Below are positions 36,458 to 45,814 of a DNA stretch of 64,000 nucleotides, one piece after another. Positions within the stretch are counted from its first letter, which is position 1. Each line of letters begins with the position of its first letter. The notes under the pieces are model-generated. The model was not told the DNA's origin and did no database searches. It saw only the letters and a list, made by a program, of their open reading frames with translations. The position numbers and the translations under genes were made by a program. The stretch comes from Dipteris shenzhenensis (lineage: Eukaryota > Polypodiophyta > Polypodiopsida > Gleicheniales). The DNA lies in NCBI GenBank assembly GCA_047967505.1, contig CM106539.1; one strand, written 5' to 3'.

Positions 36458-36687
36458 TGTTGAGAGTTCACGCTCAACATCACGTGATCATATGTGCATA
36501 GCACTAACCTTATAGAGTGCTATAAAGAAAAGGGTTAGATCCCCTAACCCTAACCCTAAAAGGGTTTGTATATATTCTATTTTTTTAACTAAATCTAGTG
36601 TACAGTTAGTCATTTGTGGTGTGCTCTCTAGCTGTGCCCTCTCTCCTCATCTCCACTCTTCTCCTCTCCCCTCTTCATATTTTGTCA
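36458..36687 (+). repeat. 3' LTR of copia B (230 bp)
   Basis: TGTTGAGAGTT...TTTTGTCA, with the polypurine tract GAGGGAAGG directly before it. It holds CCCTAACCCTAACCCTAAA at 36542-36560 and a TATATATT box at about 36569, then a C/T-rich stretch. The following host bases TGATT could be the target site, but the other side is lost. Confidence 0.9.
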
Positions 36688-36689
36688 TG

Positions 36690-37668
36690 ATTTTCCTCCC
36701 TCCATTCATCAATTACTTTCTGGACAAGGTTGAAATCCTTATGCCCCTCCATCACAGGTAATTGTCCATACCGATTTGTCTCAATCATGCTACGCACATC
36801 TTTAGTTTCATCGAGTTGTAGTAAGTACAACATCAACTCTCTCAGTAGAATATTATCATCCTTGTCTTGTACATCAAACGTTGAAGGAAATATGCAATTT
36901 GATGGAGGGCTAATGAAAGCCTTATATGGGGAGTCATCAACAAGGATTGTCCTAGCATCACATCCAAATGCCTTTGAGATTTTTGCTAAGGGTTTGAACA
37001 TTGCCTCAACACCAACCTTGTCAGGCCTATTTATCCTGATCTTACTGTAAGTGTAGCATCCTTGTTGAGACCATACAACAAAGAAAGGGAGGCTCTCATT
37101 TGCATAATTTTGTAGCTATCCTACCATATCAAGTATGTTATATTCGATCACAGTTGACCAAATACCTACATTAAATCTTTGTAGCAAGATTTTAAGGAAT
37201 TCTATGCACCCAGGATGAACAACCATATAACTATTTTTTCCATGCATAATAGACAGATGTACTGGAGACTTGAATAGGCAATGACTTAATAAGAAGCCAT
37301 TCAAGTCTAATATGATTGTTATTCGTGGCATATCCAAAGAAATTGTATGTGGATATAGATCCGAATTCTCCTTGAAGTTGCTGGCTTCTGACTCATCCAA
37401 ATTGTCAGGTGCTATGTTTTCATACATGTTTGCAACAACAATAAGATTATCTAGTCTTGTGCCCAATGTTGAGACAGTATGTTCATCCATGTTCTCTTCT
37501 AAAAGTATAGGATTCATGATATTCCTTGCAATTTTCTCCATTTTTGGGGTTATATTTTCTTCTATACCTCCTGTATGTATCGTGTAATTGATAGTCCCCA
37601 TTTTGGGTGGTATGTTGTCCTCTACATTTGATGTCTCCATATCCTTCCATGCATCATTGGTCCCTGTG
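36690..37668 (-). pseudogene. FCP1/NLI-type phosphatase-like domain
   Basis: Matches the plant FCP1-homology (HAD-fold) family. Motifs in order are ITIILDLNGFLLS (plant members typically have LDLNGLL here), VHPGCIEFLKILLQRFNVG, then IWSTVIEYNIL, a TAG at 37116, LPFFVVWSQQGCYT, ILVDDSPYKAFISPP, IFPSTFDV and ELMLYLLQLDETKDVRSMIE. Family members act as protein phosphatases or are inactive; here the second motif-I residue is Asn, as in the plant subgroup. An acidic N-terminal extension (METSNVEDNIPPKMG) is unusual. An acceptor near 37668 adds GTNDAWKD. The stop falls where 'GQLQN' would read through, suggesting CAG to TAG. The 3' end is cut by copia B. Confidence 0.8.
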
Positions 37669-37673
37669 GAAGT

Positions 37674-38473
37674 TGAGGAATATAGAAATATTTTGATTCT
37701 TTAGAGTGTATTCAACAATGTCGAAGCACAAAAGAATATGAAACTAATAAATAACAATAAAGTACGAACATTATCCATAACCGTTCACTGATTCCATTGT
37801 CTTTTTGGGGAATGGCATTGGTGCCAATCTCTCTAAAGGTCAATTGAGAATGCAAATAGTGCAACCTTTCTCTCTGAACTCATAGAGAGAATGGCACTAG
37901 TGCCATTCTTCTCTTGGGGTGGCACTAGTGCCATTTTACATATAAGGTTATGGAGAATGCCACTAGTGCCTTTCTCTATATCCTCATTAGGAGGAGAGAA
38001 TACTACTAGTGCCTCCCCCCATGTCCCAAAAGAAATGTACAATGCATGATCTGAAAGCATAGATATTGTATTACTTTGGTCCAATAGATTTGTAGAAAGC
38101 ACCCAAATCCAAACTTTGGTAGCATAGTTAATACTATACAATTTTTAATCTCTGTAATGCTTTCAACTAACATAGATTCAAGAAAGGAACATAACAGTAT
38201 TACCATTTCTACATAACCACAAAGAGAGAATGGCACTAGTGCCATTCTCCATATGAGGTCACATAAAATGTTAATAGTACCTCTTACATATAACCCGCCG
38301 ACATAGGGAGAATGACACTAGTACCATTCCCCATGTCATTATGTCACAATTTTATCATACCTAATGTTTAATCTCTGTAATATAATGAGAGTATGTGCAA
38401 TCAAGAAAATCCATAAAAGTCATATTATTTTGAAACTGAATACACAAGGCATAAATGAGTAGCTAAAGACCTT
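37674..38473 (-). other. Probable intron with palindromic repeats
   Basis: The gap between the methyltransferase-like and phosphatase-like pieces has a possible donor (GGAGCAAG|GTCTTTAG, about 38473) and acceptor (TTCCACAG, about 37668). It holds at least six copies of the AATGGCAC/GTGCCATT palindrome family, near 37812, 37888, 37920, 37958, 38226 and 38308. Confidence 0.5.
37888..37909. repeat. 22-bp perfect palindrome
   Basis: AGAATGGCACT followed directly by its reverse complement. Sister copies lie at 38226-38249 (24 bp, arms GAGAATGGCACT) and 39997-40018 (22 bp). All three are in non-coding gaps of the composite locus. Confidence 0.95.
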
Positions 38474-39320
38474 GCTCCAAATCTTCCAATGTAATCTTTG
38501 GGATAGCTTCAAGATCTGCTTCAGTTAAAGGTCGCAAGTCTTCAATGTGATGCTCACCCTCTTTAATTCCTTCATCGATAGGTGAATCAGTTCTATGTGT
38601 CTCAAGAGGCCTCTCAATGCTAGACCAAATCTTAATATGGGGACTATTTGATGCATGTGCCACACACATAGCCTCGACCTCTGTCGCCTGTTGGGATGTC
38701 TTCACCAGTGAGATCACTTTTCTTTTGCTTGACAATGCTTGTAATGCCACACATCCATTAGTAAATACATCAACAATAACTTCATGTTCCCTACTACAAT
38801 AGCACTTGATGCACTCCTTGATGATGCCATGCTTCACAACTGCCTCTTTTTCATACTCACCGTCCTCATCAGAATAAAGAATATTGTCCTCAATTATTGT
38901 GTATGGCCTTGTGTTTTCTAACATGTGCTCAAATCCATCAAACCCATCATGTGAGCTTACAAATGACAAAAAACAGAAGGTCTTAGACAAACCCTTTTGT
39001 GCACTCTCCGATTCATGGATAACACCCACAAACCTTCTATGCCAAAATAGAGCCTCTATCATTGCTTCCTTGAGATTTACCATCTCTATCATTGTCATAA
39101 ATGATAGCAATACATACTGTGATGGAGTGGCAACGGTCTCCATCAAGCCACATAGCAACTTCTTGAAGGCATCCTTATCCCAACACATGCCTTTGGCAGA
39201 TCCCTCTAAGGTGTCAAGCACACACAAGCTGATTGGAAGTTGTCCCTTGGAGAGATGTGTTAGAAAGCTCTCCCCCTCCATCTCCATGTTCACTTGAATA
39301 ATTGTCCAAGGAAAACAAGA
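38463..39320 (-). pseudogene. DNA methyltransferase-like piece
   Basis: A 276-codon open frame, the longest in the window. The C-terminal half has HGIIKECIKCYCSREHEVIV followed by DVFTNGCVALQAL, then SSKRKVISLVK and QQATEVEAMCVA. This resembles the AdoMet-binding end of N6/N4 DNA methyltransferases ('LI..I..YSxPGD.VLDPFxGSGTT..AA...gR..IgiE'). An N-terminal stretch (KGMCWDKDAFKKLLCGLMET) fits the region after a DPPY-type motif, but DPPY itself is not visible. If the assignment is right the fold is degenerate (DVFTNG for DPFxGSG). The open frame continues after DLEQG into what is probably intron. Called from motif layout only. Confidence 0.35.
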
Positions 39321-39323
39321 CTA

Positions 39324-39865
39324 CGATGTAGACTTGTTACCCTCTATTGAACTAATCACCCAATCAACATAGATTGACGCAGCTTCTGGGAAATTAGGTG
39401 TGGACTTGCCAACTTGCAGCTTCTCTTTGACCCATGACTTACATGAACCCTTGAAGCTCTGATAAACAATTGAATCAATTTTGAAGTAAGCTGCAAGGGC
39501 ATCCCATGTTTAATGTTGGGGCGAAGGGTGACATGAGTTGAACTCCTTGATGAGCGCTTCTTTCAGGGCTCTATCATGCTTAATATCCATTGCCCGTTGA
39601 GACATTTCAATGGAGTCCTTGTCTTTGCTTGACTTGACCAAGACTATTTCTTTAGACTCAATCTCTGCGTGAAGTGCACGTACATCTTCATCTTCCAATC
39701 CTAACAGACACCTCATATATGTTATTGTGGGATTTCGACCCTCAAGATCACCCTGCTTCACCAATGTCAAAATCCTAATCCATTGTTCGTAGATGTCATC
39801 ATCATATGTAACCATGTGTGTGTCCTTGGTAGCAAAGTTTGTGCCCATCGATACGTTTGCAACTC
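39324..39865 (-). pseudogene. Linker piece of the composite gene
   Basis: Begins after the acceptor TTTTGTAG at 39866 and reads VTYDDDIYEQWIRILTLVKQ, then a charged helical stretch and, after TAA at 39511, TWDALAAYFKIDSIVYQSFK and KSWVKEKLQVGK. A further TAG lies at 39321-39323, although a donor (GAGG|GTAACAAG) just before it could remove it. No domain is recognised. Confidence 0.45.
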
Positions 39866-40112
39866 CTACAAAATTCAATTAAAAAAAACCAAAATCATCT
39901 TAGAAATTCTTCTAATCCAAATCATGTAATAGAGATAATATTGACACTAGTGTGATTCTCCCATTACCATGTCAAAAGCATGACTTGGTAACTAGAAGAA
40001 TGGCACTAGTGCCATTCTCACATCAGGGAATTGACACTACTATCATTTCTTTTACAAAGCCATAAACATTCTTGAAATAAAAAATGCATACAAAACAAAG
40101 TTTATTACTCAC

Positions 40113-41021
40113 ATCCCAACTTTGTCGATCTTTATGCCCTTTGACAAGGCCTTGGGCTGGTTTCTTTGGTCATCCGAATGCAACCCACTGAGCCCTTAGG
40201 TGTTGTAAGATATCGATATATGGCTGATTTTTCAAAACGGTCTGTGCCTCCATGTTGGCCATTGATGATATCGTACAACTTGCTTCAACTGGTGCATTGA
40301 CAACAATTCTCGCCTTCCTCCGTGTATAGAAACCTTTTCGTTGATTGCAGGCTTCTCCACGTGCTTTAGTTATAAACATCCTTGCAGCATAAATCGAATG
40401 TTGCCCTGCAAGAATCCAATAATTATACTCCTTTAACTTTTCCACCTTTATCTCTTCCTTGCACATCGGAGTATTTGTGCCTGTGTGGTAAGGCATAAGA
40501 TATGCACATGTTGTATTAGGTCGTGCATTCATTGCAAAACTCTTGACCAAGTCACTGACATAGCTAAGGGTCAATGTCCTGTACACATATTGGCTTGGTG
40601 CTGTAAAGCAATTCATTAATGGGATCAACACCTCAAACTCCAAACCAAATGGGAAGTACTCTACATACTCCATCAAGCCTGTCATACTTGTGTCCTTCCT
40701 TTCCAATTTCTTTTGTAGTGCCTTAAAGTCAACATCTGGCTGGATTTTCTTATACAGGATGATAGTTGCTTCAGATGACTTCTCACCATGTCCTGTTATA
40801 TGTGTCTCACCACTCCCCGTTGCATCACCTCCACTTCTAGTTCCATCAGTGACTATTCCCATACCTCCTTGTTTTCCTCCTAAAGTTGTCTCTTTATCTT
40901 TAGCTTCTTCATCCAGTTTATCCCCAATGCTTGTTTTTCCATCTGACCTTATTTCCTTCTCACCTATTGTTTCCTCCTCATCGGTCTCTCTAGCCTTCTC
41001 TTTCAATGTATTGTGAGACAC
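40113..41021 (-). pseudogene. ParB/DGQHR-like domain piece
   Basis: After a Gly/Thr/Glu-rich linker (about residues 1-85) comes a conserved-looking domain: LTLSYVSDLVKSFAMNARPN, then VEKLKEYNYWILAGQHSIYA and ARMF, RRKARIVVNAPV, ISSMANMEAQ and DILQHLRAQW. The 'yyIlaGQHSixAA' block fits the 'vvDGqHRlxAa' signature of ParB-N/DGQHR folds, preceded by a 'V..Lv.SF..n' element typical of ParB. TGA at 40170 interrupts AFG-stop-PKKPAQGL; the exon then runs to the donor at 40112. ParB-like folds bind DNA or nucleotides and are often fused to DNA methyltransferases in bacteria and phages, matching the neighbour downstream. A distant fold assignment. Confidence 0.45.
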
Positions 41022-41072
41022 TTGAGAGCTTGATTCCTCAACATCACTTTTCTTGGTTCTTTTCGAAACTTT

Positions 41073-41471
41073 TCAACTCTTTTTTATATCTTGTTTTATC
41101 CCTTTTGTTACCAAATCAAAGCTTTCTAATATCTGTTGGTTGGTATAATTTTCTGGCTCATTATTCCAACCCCTAGATATCATTGTATCCTCCCCAGTAG
41201 CATTCATCCTCGCATGATCAAAACAAGCAGGATCCAATTGATACACATTGCCACACAATGTATGAATTTTGAGACAAGGAATGTTGTCTTTCTCGGTATC
41301 CTCCATCTCTTTAACTTGTCCAACATCTTCAAAAGTTGTTCCTTGGATGTTCACAAAACTATGGAGTTTTTGGAGTTTGTTATTGTATATATCCAAAAAC
41401 CATCCTCTTCTAGAACTAACTCCATCATAAACTGACACCTCTCGAACCTTTCTCTTTCCCTTGCTAGCCAT
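41073..41471 (-). pseudogene. N-terminal piece of the composite gene
   Basis: Starts at the ATG at 41471 with a basic leader (MASKGKRKVREVSVYDGVSS) that could be a nuclear targeting segment. No domain is recognised. TGA at 41073 interrupts DIKKS-stop-KVSKRTKK, and the same frame continues through DVEESSSQVSHN into the ParB-like piece. A CGA-to-TGA change would explain the stop. The start is the first ATG of the frame; promoter and 5' UTR are unknown. Confidence 0.5.
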
Positions 41472-41649
41472 TCTTGCAATGTTCAGTTAACAAAAGAACC
41501 AAGGACACAATGAAATGTATAATAGAAAATCATAAGTGTAGTAGGAAATATTACAACCACAATGCAACTTCTATTAACAAAATAACCAAGGCGAAGCAAC
41601 TTATATATGCATTAAATATACACAATATCAAAGTTAAGATGGTTATAAT

Positions 41650-41900
41650 AAAGAATGGTATTCATGCCATTCTCCAACGTAATATGATGTTATGAAGAGT
41701 GTCACAAATGCCATTGAACACATGGATTGTGAGTTTGTTCAGAATGGCACAAGTGCCATCCTCTGTGAGAGTTTGAGGATGATGCCACTCGTGCCATCCT
41801 CCATGATGTTGAGGAGAATGGCAGAAGTGCGATTCATCACATGAATTGCAGAGAATCAGAGAATGGCACCAGTGCCATTCTCCTTATGTGAAGGTTATCA
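41650..41900. repeat. Cluster of degenerate palindromes
   Basis: Five imperfect copies of the AATGGCAC/GTGCCATT dyad lie near 41653, 41743, 41781, 41817 and 41861, between the composite gene start and the satellite array. They link the intron palindromes with the array motif. Confidence 0.8.
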
Positions 41901-44779
41901 CATGAGAATTTTCTCACCTAACCTTCTAGAGAAGGGCACTGATGCTCATAAGAATGCACATGTGAGTTTAGGCTTCTCAATGCCATTTTCTAGGGCCTAA
42001 TAAGAGATTGGCACCACTGCCATTCTCCACTTGTACAAATGTTTACCCTACTATTCTAGGAGGGGTATTCTAGGAGAGTGGTGTCCAATTCCAATCCACA
42101 TGTAAGTTTGATGATCTCAGTGTGATTATGTAGTTGCTAGCATGAGATTGGCATCACTGCCATTCTCCACTAGTGGTAGTCTAGACATTCCAGTAATTTT
42201 AATGGCTGCAGTAGGATAATGCAAAAGTGCCAATGCACATGTGAGCTTAGGATTCCTTTTGCATGTTTTCAGGTCATGGTATGAGATTGGCACCACTGCC
42301 ATTCTCTACTAGTGGCATTCTCCACAAAGATTGACACACATCCATATGATCTCTACATAGCAGAGACAAGCATCACTACATAGAAGAATGCACATGTGAG
42401 TTTAGGCTTCTCAATGCCATTTTCTAGGGCCTAATAAGAGATTGGCACCACTGCCATTCTCCACTTGTACAAATGTTTATCCTACTATTCTAGTAGGGGT
42501 ATTCCAGTAATCATAGGAGAATGGTGTCCGATTCCAATCCACATGTGAGTTTGATGATCTCAGTGTGATTATGTAGTTGCCAACATGAGATTGGCATTAC
42601 TGCCATTCTCCACTAGTGGTAATCCAGACAAACTAAACCTGTAGATTGACATTCCACTAATTTTATTGGCTGCAGTAGGATAATGGCAAAAGTGCCAATG
42701 CACATGTGAGTTTAGGATTCCTTGTGAATGTTTTCAGGTCATGGTATGAGATTGGCACCACTGCCATTCTCCATTGGTGGCATTCTCCACAGAGATTGAC
42801 ACAATTCCATATGATCTCTACACAGCAGAGACTATGATCACTACATAGAAGAATGCACATTGAGTTTAGGCTTCTCAATGCCATTTTCTAGGGCCTAATA
42901 AGAGATTGGAACCACTGTCATTCTCCACTTGTACAAATGTTTACCCTACTATTCTAGGAGGGGTATTCTAGTGATCATAGGAGAATGGTGTCTGCCATTC
43001 CAATCCACATGTGAGTTTAATGATCTCAGTGTCATTATGAAGTTGCCAGCATGAGATTGGCATCACTCCCATTCTCCACTAGTGGTAGTCTAGACAAACT
43101 AAACATATAGATTGGCATTCCAGTAATTTTAATGGCTACAGTAGGATAATGGCAAAAGTGCCAATGCACATGTGAGTTTATGCTTCTCAATAGAGATTGG
43201 CACCACTGCCATTCTCCACTCATACAAACGTTTACCCTACTATTCTAGGAGGGGTATTCCAGTGATTATATGAGAATGGTTTCCGATTCCAATCCACATG
43301 TGAGTTGATGATCTCAGTGTCATTATGTAGTTGCCAGCATGAGATTGGCATCACTGCCATTCTCCACTAGTGGTAGTCTAGACAAACTAAACCTATAGAT
43401 TGACATTCCAGGGCCTAATAAGAGATTGGCACCACTGCCATTCTCCACTGGTGGCATTCTCCACAGAGATTGACACAATTCCATATGATCTCTACGCAGC
43501 GAAGACTATGATCACTACATAGAAGAATGCACATGTGAGTTTAGGCTTCTCAATGCCATTTTGTAGGGCCTCATAAGAGATTGGCACCACGGCCATTCTC
43601 CACTTGTACAAATGCACCACTGCCATTCTCCACTTGTACAAATGTTTACCCTACTATTCTAGGAGGGGTATTCCAATGATCATAGGAGAATAGTGTCCGA
43701 TTCCAATCCACATGTGAGTTTGACGATCTCAATGTGATTATGTAGTTGCTAGCATGAGATTCACATCACTGCCATTCTCCACTAGTGGTAGTGCCAATGC
43801 ACATGTGAGCTTAGGATTCCTTGTGCATGTTTTCAAGTCATGATATGAGATTGGCACCACTGCCATTTGCCACTGGTGGCATTCTCCACAGAGATTGACA
43901 CAATTCCATATGATCTCTACACAACGGAGAAAGTGATCACTATATAGAAGAATGCACATGTGAGTTTAGGCTTCTGAATGCCATTTCTTAGGGCCTAATA
44001 AGAGATTGGCACCATTGCCATTCTCCACTTGTACAAATGTTTACCCTACTATTCTAGGAGGGGTATTCCAGTGATCATAGGAGAATGGTTTCTGATTCCA
44101 ATCCACATGTGAGTTTGATGATCTTAGTGTCATTATGTAGTTGCCAGCCTGAGATTGGCATCATTGCCATTCTCCACTAGTGGTAGTCTAGACAAACTAA
44201 ACCTATAGATTGACATTCCACTAATTTTATTGGCTGCAGTAAGATAATGGCAAAAGTGCCAATGCACATGTGAGTTTAGGATTCCTTGTGCATGTTTTCA
44301 GGTCATGGTATGAGATTGGCACCACTGCCATTCTCCACTGGTGGCATTCTCCACAGAGATTGACACCATTCCATATGATCTTTACACAACGGAGACTGTG
44401 ATCACTACATAGAAGAATGCACATGTGAGTTTAGGCTTCTCAATGCCATTTCTTAGGGCCCAATAAGAGATTGGCACCACTGCCATTCTCCACTTGTACA
44501 AATGTTTACCCTACTATTCTAGGAGGGGTATTCCAGTGATAATAGGAGAATGGTTTCCTATTCCAATCCACATGTGAGTTTGATGATCTCAGTGTCATTA
44601 TGTAGTTGCCAACATGAGATTGGCATGACTGCCATTCTCCACTAGTGGTAGTCTAGACAAACTAAACCTATAGATTGACATTCCACTAATTTTATTGGGT
44701 GCAGTAGGATAATGGCAAAAGTGCCAATGCACATGTGAGTTTAGGATTCCTTGTGCATGTTTTTAGGTCATGGTATGAG

Positions 44780-45478
44780 ATGGCAACATGGAAGCATTTT
44801 CTAAATGGAAAGGATTTTATACTTTGAACAGATGATAAGCATTGAATTGGCTCTAGACTATGCCAGCAACCCAATGGTTGGACCGCTAATTTTGATGGAG
44901 ATAGATTGTTTAGCAGTATGGGCATATGATTGAGTACTTGCTTGATGCATAAAGCGAGGTTGCTAATCCTCTCAGTCGATGGGGCATGGTAACTTCCATC
45001 ATTATTGTTCAAGATTACAGTCCTACAAGACCGGTACACACGGCTTTTGATTTTAAGGTTCATTGGTACAAAGTTTTGTTAGATAACCTGCCTAGTGATT
45101 ATGCCATTCATGATGGTTGATATGCCTTTGTGTTTTGTCCCAGTTTTGTGCTACCATACTACATAACCCACATGATTGAAAATTTGTCAAACATCGGGGT
45201 GTTCAAGGAACCCTTTGGAAGATTGACTGCAGATTTTTTTGGCCTCATTTATGTAGTGACATCCACAAGGATGTTTTACACTACCAGATTTGCCAGAAAG
45301 CAGTTCTCAAGTCTTTTGCAACCCCTTGCAATTCTAGATCTCACACCAAAGCTTTGGACCTTTTCCAATCAAACAAGTTATCTATGATGTCTCCATGAAC
45401 CGTTACTCTTGACATGGACCATGCATCCAGTACTGCATGTGACACAGTTCAAGCCTTATGTGGGCTAGGCATTGACAG
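44780..45478 (+). mobile_element. Ty3/gypsy pol fragment inside the satellite
   Basis: In three frames: WKHFLNGKDFIL, then ALNWL-stop-TMPATQWLDR, YGHMIEYL and VANPLSRWGM, the RNase H region of a gypsy element. About 45235-45395 gives FWPHLCSDIHKDVLHYQICQ and KAVLKSFATPC, the integrase zinc-binding region. Many stops and frameshifts show it is dead. Satellite sequence abuts both ends (..GGTCATGGTATGAGA on the left, GTGGCATTCTCCACAGAG on the right). Confidence 0.75.
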
Positions 45479-45814
45479 TCAGTGGCATTCTCCACAGAGA
45501 TTGACATAATTCCATATGATCTCTACACAGCAGAGACTGTGATGACTACATAGAAGAATGCACATGTGAGTTTAGGCTTCTCAATGCCATTTTCTAGGGC
45601 CTAATAAGAGATTGGCACCACTGCCATTCTCCACTTGTACAAATGTTTACCCTACTATTCTAGGAGGGGTATTCCAGTGATCATAGGATTGTCTGATTCC
45701 AATCCACATGTGAGTTTGATGATCTCAGTGTGATTATGTAGTTGCCAGCATGAGATTGGCATCACTGCCATTCTCCACTACTGGTAGTGCCAATGCACAT
45801 ATGAGTTTAGGATT

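Larger units (their letters stand above)
30781..36687 (+). mobile_element. Copia B: nearly full-length Ty1/copia element
   Basis: Order: 5' LTR remnant (30781-30871), primer-binding site, 2.4-kb leader, gag start at 33251 with a large gag deletion, pre-integrase zinc region, integrase, reverse transcriptase, RNase H, polypurine tract and 3' LTR (36458-36687). The LTR parts match at 90 of 91 positions, so the insertion is young, yet pol carries several stops and two frameshifts. The 5' LTR has lost about 139 bp, so no target duplication can be read on that side. The element lies antisense within the composite SET/FCP1 locus and breaks it. Confidence 0.9.
29858..41471 (-). pseudogene. Composite locus: ParB-like, methyltransferase-like, FCP1-like and SET pieces
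   Basis: Minus-strand coding pieces run from an ATG at 41471 to a TGA at 29858. Pieces starting at 41471, 41021, 39878, 39293, 37640 and 37001 all lie in the same reading frame, separated by single stops or intron-like gaps. Plausible splice sites are a donor GAT|GTGAGT at 40112 and acceptors TTTTGTAG|GA at 39866 and TTCCACAG|GG near 37668. Copia B (30781-36687) separates the FCP1-like piece from the SET pieces. Stops at 41073, 40170, 39511 and 37116 lie inside otherwise conserved-looking protein. It may be one large multidomain gene or several collinear genes; the order and strand favour one gene or one transposon-borne cassette. Individual pieces are listed separately. Confidence 0.45.

Noticed and set aside
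36542-36560. Interstitial telomere remnant
   Set aside because: Only about three units, located at the same place in several LTRs before a TATA box, so it is part of the LTR.
36690-37668. Loss of a catalytic Asp in the phosphatase motif (LDLNG)
   Set aside because: As I recall the plant subgroup of FCP1-homology proteins normally has LDLNGLL at this place, so Asn here is not evidence of decay. The TAG at 37116 is.
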